A stretch of DNA of 64,000 bases, from NCBI GenBank assembly GCA_002381645.1, contig DFXE01000002.1:29600-93599 (forward strand). Reading direction: 5' to 3'. The notes under the pieces were generated by a model that was not told where the DNA came from, made no database searches, and was given only the letters and a program-made list of their open reading frames with translations. Shown in pieces: positions 25,597 through 34,215 of the stretch. The stretch's first letter is position 1; each line of letters starts with the position of its first letter. Source of the stretch: Bacteroidales bacterium UBA4116. GTDB taxonomy: Bacteria; Bacteroidota; Bacteroidia; Bacteroidales; Tannerellaceae. Made by a program: the position numbers and the translations under genes.

Positions 25597-26559
25597 ATGT
25601 ATACTATAGGAATCGACATGGGAGGTACATGGGTAAAGATCGGATTGATCAGCAGTGGTGAAATAATGGATGTTACCATCATGCCGGCATATTCTTCCGA
25701 AGGCCTGAAAGCCAAGCTTCCCGATATACAAAATGCCATCGATCAGTTATTATTGCAAAACAAAGTGCAGCAAAACCAATTGACGGGAATTACGATGGCC
25801 TTTCCGGGAATTGTCGACACAAACAACAGCCGGGCACTGTCTACAAACGGCAAATACGACGATGCCTGTGAAATTGACCTGAAAGGCTGGTGTATGGAAA
25901 ACTGGAATTTGCCGTTCTATATGGATAACGATGCCCGTATGGCAACCATCGGCGAATGGAAATACGGTGCCGGAAGAGGTTTGGAGAACATGGTAATGAT
26001 GACCATCGGCACGGGTATCGGTACAGGCGTTGTGATAGACGGGCGGGTATTGTACGGCGAACATTTTCAGGCAGGTTCACTGGGAGGACATTTTGTTATC
26101 GACTACAAAGGACGGAAATGCAGTTGCGGAAATGTAGGATGTGTGGAAGCCCTCTCCTCCTCTTTCTTTCTGAAAACGATAATCAAAGAACATCCGGCCT
26201 TATCCGATGAATTCAAATCAGGCAACGACCGGCACACTTTTAAAGATATATTCACCCTCGCGTCAACCGGCAATAAAGATGCCCTGTTGCTCAGCCGTGA
26301 ATGTATGGATATATGGAGCGCAGCTATCGTGAGTTATATCCATGCATATGATCCGCAGATAGTAGTAATCGGCGGAGGAGTTATGAAAAGCGAAAACATT
26401 ATCCTGCCTTATATACGCGAAAAAGTTGGCAAACTGGCATGGTGCCCTACCGAAAAAGTCAGGATAGTAGCCTCCGTATTAGGAGATAATGCAGCTGTAA
26501 TGGCAGCTGAATACAGCATATTAAACGGAAGAAAAAACAATGAATACGCATCAGCATAA
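25597..26559 (+). CDS. ROK family sugar kinase
   Basis: Cytoplasmic hexose kinase of 320 residues, predicted to phosphorylate imported glucose or mannose with ATP. The phosphate-1 motif is GIDMGGTWVKIGLI at the N-terminus. MDNDARMATIGEWKYGAG contains the catalytic Asp, TIGTGIGTGVVIDG is the second glycine loop, and the ROK zinc motif is CSCGNVGCVEAL. No helix-turn-helix is present, so it is a kinase, not a NagC-type repressor. It starts 6 bp after the first isomerase and its end overlaps the PMI gene by 20 bp. Confidence 0.92.
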   Translation: MYTIGIDMGGTWVKIGLISSGEIMDVTIMPAYSSEGLKAKLPDIQNAIDQLLLQNKVQQNQLTGITMAFPGIVDTNNSRALSTNGKYDDACEIDLKGWCMENWNLPFYMDNDARMATIGEWKYGAGRGLENMVMMTIGTGIGTGVVIDGRVLYGEHFQAGSLGGHFVIDYKGRKCSCGNVGCVEALSSSFFLKTIIKEHPALSDEFKSGNDRHTFKDIFTLASTGNKDALLLSRECMDIWSAAIVSYIHAYDPQIVVIGGGVMKSENIILPYIREKVGKLAWCPTEKVRIVASVLGDNAAVMAAEYSILNGRKNNEYASA

Positions 26560-28318
26560 AAAATCGAATTACGATAAATATCCGGTCATAGCAGTCGGCA
26601 GTAAGTACGCATCCTCCTGCTGCTGTGGTTGGGATGCTATTACCGGAGAACTACACAGAAGGATAGAAGAGATTGATAAGGTAAAAAAGATTGTTGTCAT
26701 CGAATGCTACCAGGGAATACTTGACGAAGAGGTAAGCAATAACCTGCGTCAGGCATTTCCCGGAGCATTGTTTATCGACTCCCGGCAGGGAATGTTGAAT
26801 GAAACGGAACTGAATATAAAGTTAAGCAACGATATTACCGACGATGACTTATTCGGTTATATGACCCGTCTGAACATAGACGCTTATTTCGACAACCGGA
26901 AAGTAAACCGTTTACGGGAACAGATAATCCATGCCGGTGAAAAAATAATTTTAGTGTACGGTACGGGAGCCGCCTATATACAACCGGAATCCGATCTGCT
27001 GATTTACGCAGACATGGCACGATGGGAAATACAAATGCGTTTCCGCAGAAATGCGGTCGGCAATGTCGGTGTAAATAACAAACAGGAGAAAGCTTCCCTG
27101 AAATATAAAAGGGGATTTTTTGTAGATTGGCGGATATGCGACCGTTTTAAAAAGAAACTCATACATACATGGGATTATGTGCTCGACACAAATACCCCCG
27201 GAGAACCCAAAATGGCTACAGGAGAAGCCGTGAGAGCCGGATTGAAGCAAGCCGTAACCCGTCCGTTCAGGGTCGTTCCGTTTTTCGATCCCGGACCGTG
27301 GGGCGGACAATGGATGAAAGACGTATTCGACCTGGATAAAGAAGCGGTCAATTATGCCTGGTGTTTCGATTGCGTTCCCGAAGAGAACAGTCTCTATCTG
27401 TCTTTCGGGGATATACGGTTTGAAATACCATCCGTAAACCTTGTCTTTGCACATCCGCGCGAATTATTGGGCGAACCGGTACACGGACGTTTCGGCGACG
27501 AATTCCCTATCCGTTTCGACTTCCTCGACACCATGCAGGGTGGAAATCTCAGCCTGCAGGTACATCCCCTTACCGAATACATTCAGGAGAAGTTCGGTAT
27601 GCACTATACACAAGATGAAAGTTACTATCTTCTGGATGCAAAAGACGACGCGGTTGTGTATCTGGGACTGAAAGAAAACATCAATCCCGATGAAATGATC
27701 CATGCCTTAGAGGAAGCCCAACAAACCGGCTCGTTCGATGCGGAAAAATATGTAGGTGTGTATCCCGTAAAAAAACACGACCATGTGCTGATCCCCGCAG
27801 GTACGATCCATTGTTCGGGAATAAACGGTATGGTTCTTGAAATCAGCGCTACCCCGTTTATCTTCACATTCAAACTATGGGATTGGGGGCGGTTAGGGCT
27901 CGACGGCCTGCCGCGTCCGATAAATATAGCACACGGAAAAGAAGTGATCCAGTGGGACAGGACTGAAAAATGGGTACGAAACGAAATACTCAACCGGATA
28001 ACGCCCGTAACCGAAGGCAACGGTTGGATGGAAGAACGTACCGGACTGCATGAGCGCGAGTTTATCGAAACACGCCGCCACTGGTTTACCCGTCCAGTAT
28101 ACCATCAAACCAACGGAAGCGTCAATGTACTGAACCTGGTGGAAGGACGCGAAGCAATTATAGAAAGCCCCTCCGGACAATTTGAACCGTTTATCGTACA
28201 TTACGCCGAAACGTTCATTATACCGGAAGCCGTCAAAGAATATACCATCCGCCCGCACGGAGAATCGGAAGGGAAACAATGTGCCACGATCAAAGCTTTT
28301 GTACGACACCATGCCTGA
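26540..28318 (+). CDS. manA: Class I mannose-6-phosphate isomerase with an extra N-terminal domain
   Basis: The C-terminal part (about residues 235-592) is a class I PMI converting mannose-6-phosphate to fructose-6-phosphate. LSLQVHPLTE gives the Gln and His zinc ligands, DESYYLLDA the Glu region, and IPAGTIHCSGINGMVLEIS the second His and Glu. The first 220 or so residues are not part of PMI. They include SCCCGWD near residue 30, a strand IVVIECYQG, DITDDDLFGYMTRL, IILVYGTGAAYI and DMARWEIQMR. The alternation of strands and helices suggests a Rossmann or P-loop-kinase-like fold, but the usual GxxxxGK loop is missing. Plain PMI is about 310-400 residues, so this is a fusion. The second cupin isomerase overlaps its 3' end by 8 bp. 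Confidence 0.85.
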   Translation: MNTHQHKKSNYDKYPVIAVGSKYASSCCCGWDAITGELHRRIEEIDKVKKIVVIECYQGILDEEVSNNLRQAFPGALFIDSRQGMLNETELNIKLSNDITDDDLFGYMTRLNIDAYFDNRKVNRLREQIIHAGEKIILVYGTGAAYIQPESDLLIYADMARWEIQMRFRRNAVGNVGVNNKQEKASLKYKRGFFVDWRICDRFKKKLIHTWDYVLDTNTPGEPKMATGEAVRAGLKQAVTRPFRVVPFFDPGPWGGQWMKDVFDLDKEAVNYAWCFDCVPEENSLYLSFGDIRFEIPSVNLVFAHPRELLGEPVHGRFGDEFPIRFDFLDTMQGGNLSLQVHPLTEYIQEKFGMHYTQDESYYLLDAKDDAVVYLGLKENINPDEMIHALEEAQQTGSFDAEKYVGVYPVKKHDHVLIPAGTIHCSGINGMVLEISATPFIFTFKLWDWGRLGLDGLPRPINIAHGKEVIQWDRTEKWVRNEILNRITPVTEGNGWMEERTGLHEREFIETRRHWFTRPVYHQTNGSVNVLNLVEGREAIIESPSGQFEPFIVHYAETFIIPEAVKEYTIRPHGESEGKQCATIKAFVRHHA

Positions 28319-29105
28319 TACAGATAACCTATTCAATCCCGGTTTCGATATCCGCCCGGTGCAAAACCCGATGGGATTCAGGTATGGTGCTGATGTATTT
28401 GGTCCGCCCGTAGAAAACCGTAAACTCGATGACATCCGGAAAAGCCTTATGGAACCGTCATGTAGCGGGCCGGATATCGTATATGCAATCGCAATGGACG
28501 TAGGGAAAAAAGAACACAGGGAGTTACTACAATCCATGCATCTATTATACGGTGTAGTAACCTATGCGGCGGGCAAGCTCGGGAAAGAACCCATACGCAG
28601 TCAGGGACATATTCACAAAGTATCCCCTTTCAGTCAATGGTCCACTCCCGAAGTCTACGAAATATGGTCGGGTGAAGCCATCATTTATATGCAGGAATAT
28701 GCCGGGGATGATCCCGGAAGATGCTTTGCCGTATATGCCAAACCAGGTGATGTGGTGGTGGTTCCCCCCTATTGGGCGCATGCAACCATCAGTGCCAATC
28801 CCGGGCTGCCGCTCACATTCGGCGCATGGTGCGACCGCGCCTATGGTTTCGAATACGAGGGTGTACGCAACCATAACGGTATAGCCTGGTTCCCCGTCTT
28901 CCATGAAGATGACAACATCGAATGGATAAGAAACGAAAATTACTTGCCTTCCGAACTCATATGTAAAACACCCGGAGATTACCAATGCCTGGGAATACAA
29001 AAAGACAAAAGCATATACCAGGCATTCGAAGAACAGCCGGAAACATTTCTTTTCGTACCTTCACCTCAGTTGAAGGAAAATTGTTGGATTAACTTTATAC
29101 CATAA
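28311..29105 (+). CDS. Cupin-type glucose-6-phosphate isomerase family, second copy
   Basis: 264 residues from the ATG at 28311, which overlaps the PMI stop. A longer reading from 28182 would overlap PMI by 137 bp and adds no family residues. The cupin metal site is present: SQGHIHKVS gives two His, TPEVYEIWSGEA the Glu, and PPYWAHATISAN a third His. It is longer than the first copy and clearly diverged from it (GHIH against GHFH), so it is not a recent duplication. Possible roles are a second isomerisation step on another sugar phosphate or a subunit partner of the first copy. Family assignment good, substrate unknown. Confidence 0.75.
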   Translation: MPDTDNLFNPGFDIRPVQNPMGFRYGADVFGPPVENRKLDDIRKSLMEPSCSGPDIVYAIAMDVGKKEHRELLQSMHLLYGVVTYAAGKLGKEPIRSQGHIHKVSPFSQWSTPEVYEIWSGEAIIYMQEYAGDDPGRCFAVYAKPGDVVVVPPYWAHATISANPGLPLTFGAWCDRAYGFEYEGVRNHNGIAWFPVFHEDDNIEWIRNENYLPSELICKTPGDYQCLGIQKDKSIYQAFEEQPETFLFVPSPQLKENCWINFIP

Positions 29106-29114
29106 CTTGCAGAT

Positions 29115-30563
29115 ATGAGAACTGATAAAATAAGAAGTACCCCCAATCAGGCGTTGATTTATGTCATAGCCGTCATAGCCGCAACAGGAGGACTGTTGTT
29201 CGGTTTCGACACAGGCGTGATATCAGGCGCCATTCCGTTCTTCCAGAAAGATTTCGGTATCGACAACCATATGGTCGAACTGGTTACATCTGCCGGATTG
29301 GTCGGAGCCATATTAGGCGCACTTTTCTGCGGAAAAGTGACCGACCGGCTGGGGCGTAAAAAAGTCATACTCGCTTCGGCGGTTATCTTTGCCGTAGGAG
29401 CTGTTTGGTCGGGAATGGCGGGAGATATATGGAGCCTTATCCTTTCGCGGTTGTTTTTAGGAATAGCCATAGGCGTATCCTCATTTGCCGTGCCGTTGTA
29501 TATTGCCGAAATATCCCCGGCAAAAGTCAGGGGATCATTAGTTTCCATGTTTCAGTTGATGGTAACGATAGGCGTGTTGGTATCCTACCTATCCGACCTC
29601 TATTTTGCAGATGAAGCCGATGTAACCAGTTGGCGGCCGATGTTTTATGTCGGCATCATACCCGCATTGATATTATTGACAGGCATGTTCTTCATGCCGG
29701 AAACTCCCCGCTGGCTGATGAGTAAAAACAGGGAAGACGAAAGCCGCACTATATTAAACCGGATAGAAGGAACCGTACAGGCAGAAGAATCGCTCAGGCA
29801 AATGAAAGAAGAACTAATCAAAAGCCAAAATGAAAAAGCCGGATGGAAAGAGCTTCTTCAACCCTGGCTACGGACACCGCTCATTATATGTATCGGTATT
29901 ATGTTCTTCCAGCAGTTTGTCGGAATAAATACGGTGATCTATTACAGTCCCAAGATATTCCTGATGTCGGGATTCGACGGTACGATAGCCGCTATCTGGG
30001 CGTCTGTAGGCGTAGGTGTGGTAAACGTCATATTCACGGTAGTGTCCGTATATTTTGTCGACCGGCTGGGAAGAAGAAAACTCTATTTCACCGGATTAAC
30101 CGGTATAGTTATATCACTGGCTTTATTAGGGCTTTGCTTTATGTTTACCAACCAGTTGGGAGATACAGGTAAATGGATGACGATAGGGCTTATTTTTTGT
30201 TACGTGGCATTCTTTGCCATAAGCATCGGGCCTTTGGGATGGCTTATCATTTCCGAAGTTTTTCCCCAAAAACTAAGGGGATTAGGTTCTTCAATCGGTT
30301 CGCTTTCCGTATGGGTCTTCAATACCGTCGTAACATTCACGTTCTTTAAAATAGTCAGGACATTCACTTTTCCCGGACAGGAGATCATGCTCAACGGTGA
30401 AGACCTCGGTAACCCCGCAGGGGCATTCTGGTTTTATGGAGTTATTGCTGTCCTTGCTTTGGTATGGGGTTATTTTTTCATTCCCGAAACAAAAGGCAAA
30501 TCACTGGAAGACATTGAAAACCTCTGGAGAAATGGCGGTTCGCCCCACCAACTGAATAAATAA
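29115..30563 (+). CDS. MFS sugar porter (XylE/GLUT-type)
   Basis: Inner-membrane proton-coupled sugar importer of 482 residues with 12 predicted membrane segments. Signature motifs are GGLLFGFDTGVISGA in helix 1, DRLGRKK in loop 2-3, PETPRWL after helix 6, QQFVGINTVIYY in helix 7, DRLGRRKL in loop 8-9 and PETKGKSLEDIE at the end. It starts 9 bp after the second isomerase and closes the PUL. It should deliver the monosaccharide that ROK phosphorylates. Confidence 0.95.
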   Translation: MRTDKIRSTPNQALIYVIAVIAATGGLLFGFDTGVISGAIPFFQKDFGIDNHMVELVTSAGLVGAILGALFCGKVTDRLGRKKVILASAVIFAVGAVWSGMAGDIWSLILSRLFLGIAIGVSSFAVPLYIAEISPAKVRGSLVSMFQLMVTIGVLVSYLSDLYFADEADVTSWRPMFYVGIIPALILLTGMFFMPETPRWLMSKNREDESRTILNRIEGTVQAEESLRQMKEELIKSQNEKAGWKELLQPWLRTPLIICIGIMFFQQFVGINTVIYYSPKIFLMSGFDGTIAAIWASVGVGVVNVIFTVVSVYFVDRLGRRKLYFTGLTGIVISLALLGLCFMFTNQLGDTGKWMTIGLIFCYVAFFAISIGPLGWLIISEVFPQKLRGLGSSIGSLSVWVFNTVVTFTFFKIVRTFTFPGQEIMLNGEDLGNPAGAFWFYGVIAVLALVWGYFFIPETKGKSLEDIENLWRNGGSPHQLNK

Positions 30564-30815
30564 AATAAAAAACGGCGCATCGAAAATAAACAACAAAATA
30601 AATGAAGTAATAATTTATAATTCCGCACGCTCTGTTTCTATTTGTATTTATTCTTTCCAAAGCATTGATAAAAATCTTTTTATTGTAAAATACATGCTAA
30701 TATTATTTATAAAATTAATACTCCGAATATATTAAAATATTATTGAAAAAATTTTGAACAATATTTTAATTAAATTGTTATATATATGTAGTATTAACTT
30801 ATAAATTTAATTATC

Positions 30816-31766
30816 ATGAAAAAATCTATTAGCAATGTAAGCTATTTTATGTTTATTGGCCTTATCTCATTATTCTATTCGTGTAATAATGATGAATTTT
30901 CTGACAAATTAATTCCTGGTGAAGATGTAACAGCAAGGGTGGTTTTTGATTCATCCGAAGATATGATTAATCAGTACATATTATTGGGTAAATCTTCAAA
31001 GGATAATCTTACCGAATGGGTAAAATCGAAAGGAATAAATTCAGCTTTAAATTCGGAGAATATTTCCGATACTTCATTGTTGAGCCGTCCGGATTATTTC
31101 AGAGCCATATTAAATGAAGATTTGGAATTTCAGATCGGCGACACGGTTATTTGGTATAATCAGGGAAACCTGTATGTTTTATCTGAAAGTAAAGAAAATG
31201 ACAAAAAAATACTTCAAAAACGTAAAAATAATCCGGATCAACTGGCAATAGCCGGCTATTCTAAGGTTAGTCCCATTGAAGTAAAAGATGTAACTCCCGA
31301 TAATGGCAATAATCTCAGGGCAATACCCGTTTACGACGGTTATACCAATGGCTTACGGACATACCAGTTTATGTGTGAAGTAGACCCTAGTGTCACTTTC
31401 AGGTATAAACATGAACTTCATGCACATTATTACTTTTTAAATGGTTCTTATATTTCAGAACTCAATTATGTAGCTAGCCTGGAATATTTAAGAGGAAGTT
31501 GGATAGTAGCCAATTATCCGAGAAATCTAAATTTTATCTTTAATGGTTCTGTTTCCTATCCGTCAAAAAATAAATCTTTTCCTTTGAATAATTATAGTGT
31601 AAGTTTAAAAAATGTGGTCGGTAATCAAACTATTAATTTAGCGATTGTCAATCCTGCATCTTCTACTTCAGGTGCAAGCTGGCAAGTGGATATTTCAGGT
31701 AGTGCTGCACAAACCATGATTAATTATCCCGCTACACAATGGTGGTATGATTATGCCTATAGATAA
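30816..31766 (+). CDS. Unrecognised secreted lipoprotein, AT-rich
   Basis: Lipoprotein of 316 residues with lipobox Cys about 23 (LFYSC). It contains no enzyme motif I recognise. Residues about 40-135 are alpha/beta and mention a lysine-rich stretch (KKILQKRKNN). Residues about 165-316 are Tyr-, Asn- and Ser-rich and look like an all-beta domain (FRYKHELHAHYYF, FNGSVSYPSKN, NLAIVNPAS). Similar hypothetical lipoproteins occur in gut Bacteroidales. Its codon use is visibly more AT-rich than the PUL next to it. It is monocistronic, with an AT-rich 252-bp upstream gap and an intrinsic terminator. Function unknown. Confidence 0.7.
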   Translation: MKKSISNVSYFMFIGLISLFYSCNNDEFSDKLIPGEDVTARVVFDSSEDMINQYILLGKSSKDNLTEWVKSKGINSALNSENISDTSLLSRPDYFRAILNEDLEFQIGDTVIWYNQGNLYVLSESKENDKKILQKRKNNPDQLAIAGYSKVSPIEVKDVTPDNGNNLRAIPVYDGYTNGLRTYQFMCEVDPSVTFRYKHELHAHYYFLNGSYISELNYVASLEYLRGSWIVANYPRNLNFIFNGSVSYPSKNKSFPLNNYSVSLKNVVGNQTINLAIVNPASSTSGASWQVDISGSAAQTMINYPATQWWYDYAYR

Positions 31767-31792
31767 TAAAAGAAAGTACGTTTATAAAAAAT

Positions 31793-31827
31793 AAATAAGC
31801 CGGTGTTTTTAATGCACCGGCTTATTT
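31793..31827. terminator. Intrinsic terminator after the AT-rich lipoprotein
   Basis: A perfect 13-bp stem AAATAAGCCGGTG / CACCGGCTTATTT with a 9-nt loop and A/T flanks on both sides. It can terminate in both directions, serving also the convergent mutarotase operon. Confidence 0.85.
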
Positions 31828-31935
31828 TATATAAAATAATTTTTCAAACGATTGAAGTAATATAATTAAAATATAATCCGTTATTTTAAATTCCCGTTAT
31901 CTTTATAATTTTTTACGGTTATTTACCCTATTGAA

Positions 31936-32325
31936 TTAATCATATAACCGGAAGATACGTTCCATTAACCGCCACTTCTCCGAAGAGGAAGCATTACCCT
32001 CGGCCACCTGGAATACCGACATCCGTTCTTCCCATTCAGCCTGCCGCGGCAGTTCCGCAAGCTTTTTAAAAGCGGAATCCCAATCAAAATCAAGGGCAGT
32101 TTCCACTATCATAAACAAACGCGTATGTATCAGGTAAATTTCCATTTCAAGTATACCGATACTGCGGATACCCTTCCTGATTTCCGGCCACGACTCTTCT
32201 TCGCTATGGTACTTCTTATATAATGCGATCAGTTCCGGATCATCTTTAAGATCCAATGTCTGGCAATAACGTTTGGTCGGAAAATCAAACTTCCGGGTTG
32301 TATATCCGGTGCTTGGAGTATCCAT
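31936..32325 (-). CDS. L-rhamnose mutarotase family protein
   Basis: Small ferredoxin-fold epimerase of 129 residues that interconverts alpha and beta anomers of L-rhamnose or a related 6-deoxy sugar. Family landmarks are KRYCQTLDLKDDPELI, YKKYH, WPEIRKGIRSIGILEMEIY, RLFMIVET, LPRQAEWE and EKWRLMERIF. No rhamnose catabolic genes occur nearby. It sits 3 bp behind a DJ-1 family gene and is probably cotranscribed with it. Confidence 0.9.
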   Translation of the reverse strand: MDTPSTGYTTRKFDFPTKRYCQTLDLKDDPELIALYKKYHSEEESWPEIRKGIRSIGILEMEIYLIHTRLFMIVETALDFDWDSAFKKLAELPRQAEWEERMSVFQVAEGNASSSEKWRLMERIFRLYD

Positions 32326-32328
32326 AGG

Positions 32329-32874
32329 TTAAAGCAGTAATCCGCTTGCCACTTCCTCAGCGACAGCTTTCCCTTTCAACACCTTCAGTATAGCCAGGGC
32401 AAAATCAAATACCAGTCCCGGACCTTTGCCTGTTATCACATTCCCGTCAATAACAGCCGGCTCACCCGTAATGGTAGCGCCTATCAACTGGGGTTCAAAA
32501 CCCGGGTAACAAGTTGCCCTTCTCCCTTTAAGAATACCAAGCCCGCCTAATACAAGCGGCGCGGCACATATAGCAGCCGTCAGCTTACCCTGGTCGTAAT
32601 GTTTTACCACAAGTTCCTTCAGCGGTTCGCAAGCGTTCAGGTTATTACTTCCAGGCATACCGCCCGGCAGGATAAGAGCATCAGCATCGGTAAAATCCGT
32701 ATCTTCAAATAAAGCATCCGCCATAAGCTCAATACCATGAGCCCCGGCCACTTTCAGCTCTCCGGTGATAGACACAATCGTTGTTTCTACTTCTCCCCGA
32801 CGCAATACGTCGATAGTACCTGCGGCCTCGATCTCTTCGAAACCCGTTGCTAAGAATACAAATGCTTTTTTCAT
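32329..32874 (-). CDS. DJ-1/PfpI family protein
   Basis: 181-residue class I glutamine amidotransferase-like protein of the DJ-1/YajL/ThiJ group. The reactive Cys is in the nucleophile elbow ICAAPLVLGGLG. The conserved Glu is in ATGFEEIEAAG, and ALILPGGMPGSNNL is the typical third motif. Members are linked to oxidative-stress protection and to deglycase or chaperone activity. The exact activity cannot be told here. Upstream lies an inverted array of 7-bp repeats. Confidence 0.92.
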   Translation of the reverse strand: MKKAFVFLATGFEEIEAAGTIDVLRRGEVETTIVSITGELKVAGAHGIELMADALFEDTDFTDADALILPGGMPGSNNLNACEPLKELVVKHYDQGKLTAAICAAPLVLGGLGILKGRRATCYPGFEPQLIGATITGEPAVIDGNVITGKGPGLVFDFALAILKVLKGKAVAEEVASGLLL

Positions 32875-32888
32875 ATTAATTCTTTTTT

Positions 32889-32930
32889 GTAGTTAGTAGT
32901 TAGAAGTCAGTAGTCAGAAATTGGTAGAAT
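32889..32930 (+). repeat. 7-bp degenerate tandem repeats, left arm
   Basis: Successive 7-mers GTAGTTA, GTAGTTA, GAAGTCA, GTAGTCA, then two decayed units. They pair with the complementary array at 32947-32974. Confidence 0.75.
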
Positions 32931-32946
32931 ATTTTAAATGATCTGG

Positions 32947-32974
32947 AAACTACGAACTCCCAACTCCTAACTAC
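32947..32974 (-). repeat. 7-bp degenerate tandem repeats, right arm (inverted)
   Basis: Read on the minus strand the 7-mers are GTAGTTA, GGAGTTG, GGAGTTC, GTAGTTT. It is the inverted counterpart of 32889-32930, separated by about 16 bp of AT-rich sequence after the decayed units. Both lie in the gap between the DJ-1 and TonB genes. Confidence 0.75.
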
Positions 32975-32987
32975 CCCATATTAATAT

Positions 32988-33791
32988 TTACCGTAAACTA
33001 TATCTGTACGTAATTGTTCCACTCTGGTTATTCGTTCCGTTTATGCTATTGAATTTAGCACGTGTGGCCGCTTCAATTGCGCTTTTCCGCATGGATGCAT
33101 TATCAATATTGGTTCCTCTGCCGATATCGGCAAAGATCACGTTCCCTTTCGGATCGACCGTGATATTGATCACGATACGTCCTTCTTCCTGTACCGTATA
33201 GGCAGGGCGCGGCAGTCCCCCCGCTCCTATCGTCCGTCCGTTCAGGTTGAATGAGCCGTACCCTCCTGTACCTTCATTCGCACCATGATCCGTATTGCCG
33301 AAAGGACTTCCCTGATTACCGGTTCCGCTTTCTGCATCGCCCTGGCTTGTTCCTTCCGTACTTCCCATACCGAATGCGCCGGCTACACGGTTACTGATCG
33401 CCTCTTCCCTTTTACGCTGCTCTTCCGCCAACCTCCGGCGCTCTTCCTCTTCTTTACGGCGGCGTTCTTCTTCCTCTTTCCTGCGTTGTTCTTCTTTTTT
33501 CGCTTCAGCAAGGGCAATACTTTCCTCTTCGCTTTGCGTGATCAGTTCCTCCTCTACCACTTCCGTACGCGGGGGTGGAACAGGCGCCGTATTTTGCGGG
33601 ATCACTTCACCCGTATACTGAGGTTCGAACATACCCGCTGCGGCATCGATATTCCCGAAGTTAACCAGTATGCCGCCCTCTTCTTCCGGTACAATGGTTT
33701 TAAGCACCGTAAACCACAGGATCAAAAGGATGACCAGATGAAAGAGAATCGTACCGGCCAGACCATATATGTCATCTTTATTGAATTTCAT
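32988..33791 (-). CDS. tonB: TonB-type energy transducer
   Basis: Periplasm-spanning protein of 267 residues that couples the ExbBD proton channel to outer-membrane receptors such as SusC. One membrane anchor lies at about residues 10-30 (FHLVILLILWFTVL). A charged coiled coil of repeated KEEEERRR units covers about 85-140, followed by a Gly-rich linker. A TonB-like C-terminal domain (GRTIGAGGLPRPAYTVQEEG, IVINITVDPKGNVIFADIG) follows. The charged middle is reminiscent of TolA. It is the last gene of the exbB-exbD-tonB operon, 5 bp after exbD. Confidence 0.88.
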   Translation of the reverse strand: MKFNKDDIYGLAGTILFHLVILLILWFTVLKTIVPEEEGGILVNFGNIDAAAGMFEPQYTGEVIPQNTAPVPPPRTEVVEEELITQSEEESIALAEAKKEEQRRKEEEERRRKEEEERRRLAEEQRKREEAISNRVAGAFGMGSTEGTSQGDAESGTGNQGSPFGNTDHGANEGTGGYGSFNLNGRTIGAGGLPRPAYTVQEEGRIVINITVDPKGNVIFADIGRGTNIDNASMRKSAIEAATRAKFNSINGTNNQSGTITYRYSLR

Positions 33792-33796
33792 ATCTG

Positions 33797-34207
33797 TTAT
33801 CTCTGCGGACGGGTAGCAAGTACCATTTTGAATTTATTTTCGTTCGCGATATTGAGTATCTTCACTATCTCACGGTAAGGCACTGTTTCGTCCGCATATA
33901 AAGCGACGAACATCTCCGGCTCCTTCGCGTAACTTTCCTGCAAAAAAGGAGTTATCTCTTCAAAGGACACCCTCATTTCTTTCTGCTTCCCGAAAGCCAC
34001 ATAATAATTCAGGTTGGCGTCAATCGTTACACGGGTAAGCGGTTTGGCCGAAGTCTGCTTTTGCGATTGCGGCAAAGTTACCTTGATAGCATTCGGTATA
34101 ACAATGGTAGAGGTTATCATAAAAAATATCAGCAACAGGAAGATAACATCCGTCATGGAAGCCATACTGAAAGACGAATCTACTTTTGTTCTTCTCTTTA
34201 ATCCCAT
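33797..34207 (-). CDS. exbD: ExbD/TolR family biopolymer transport protein
   Basis: Small inner-membrane subunit (136 residues) of the TonB motor. The single membrane helix MTDVIFLLLIFFMITST (about residues 18-34) contains the proton-conducting Asp. The periplasmic domain follows with the typical VTIDANLNYYV and VALYADETVPYREIVKIL. It lies 8 bp after exbB and 5 bp before tonB. Confidence 0.93.
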   Translation of the reverse strand: MGLKRRTKVDSSFSMASMTDVIFLLLIFFMITSTIVIPNAIKVTLPQSQKQTSAKPLTRVTIDANLNYYVAFGKQKEMRVSFEEITPFLQESYAKEPEMFVALYADETVPYREIVKILNIANENKFKMVLATRPQR

Positions 34208-34215
34208 GCTGTATA

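Noticed and set aside
28182..28310. Longer start for the second cupin isomerase
   Set aside because: It would overlap the PMI gene by 137 bp and the added residues are basic and unlike the family.
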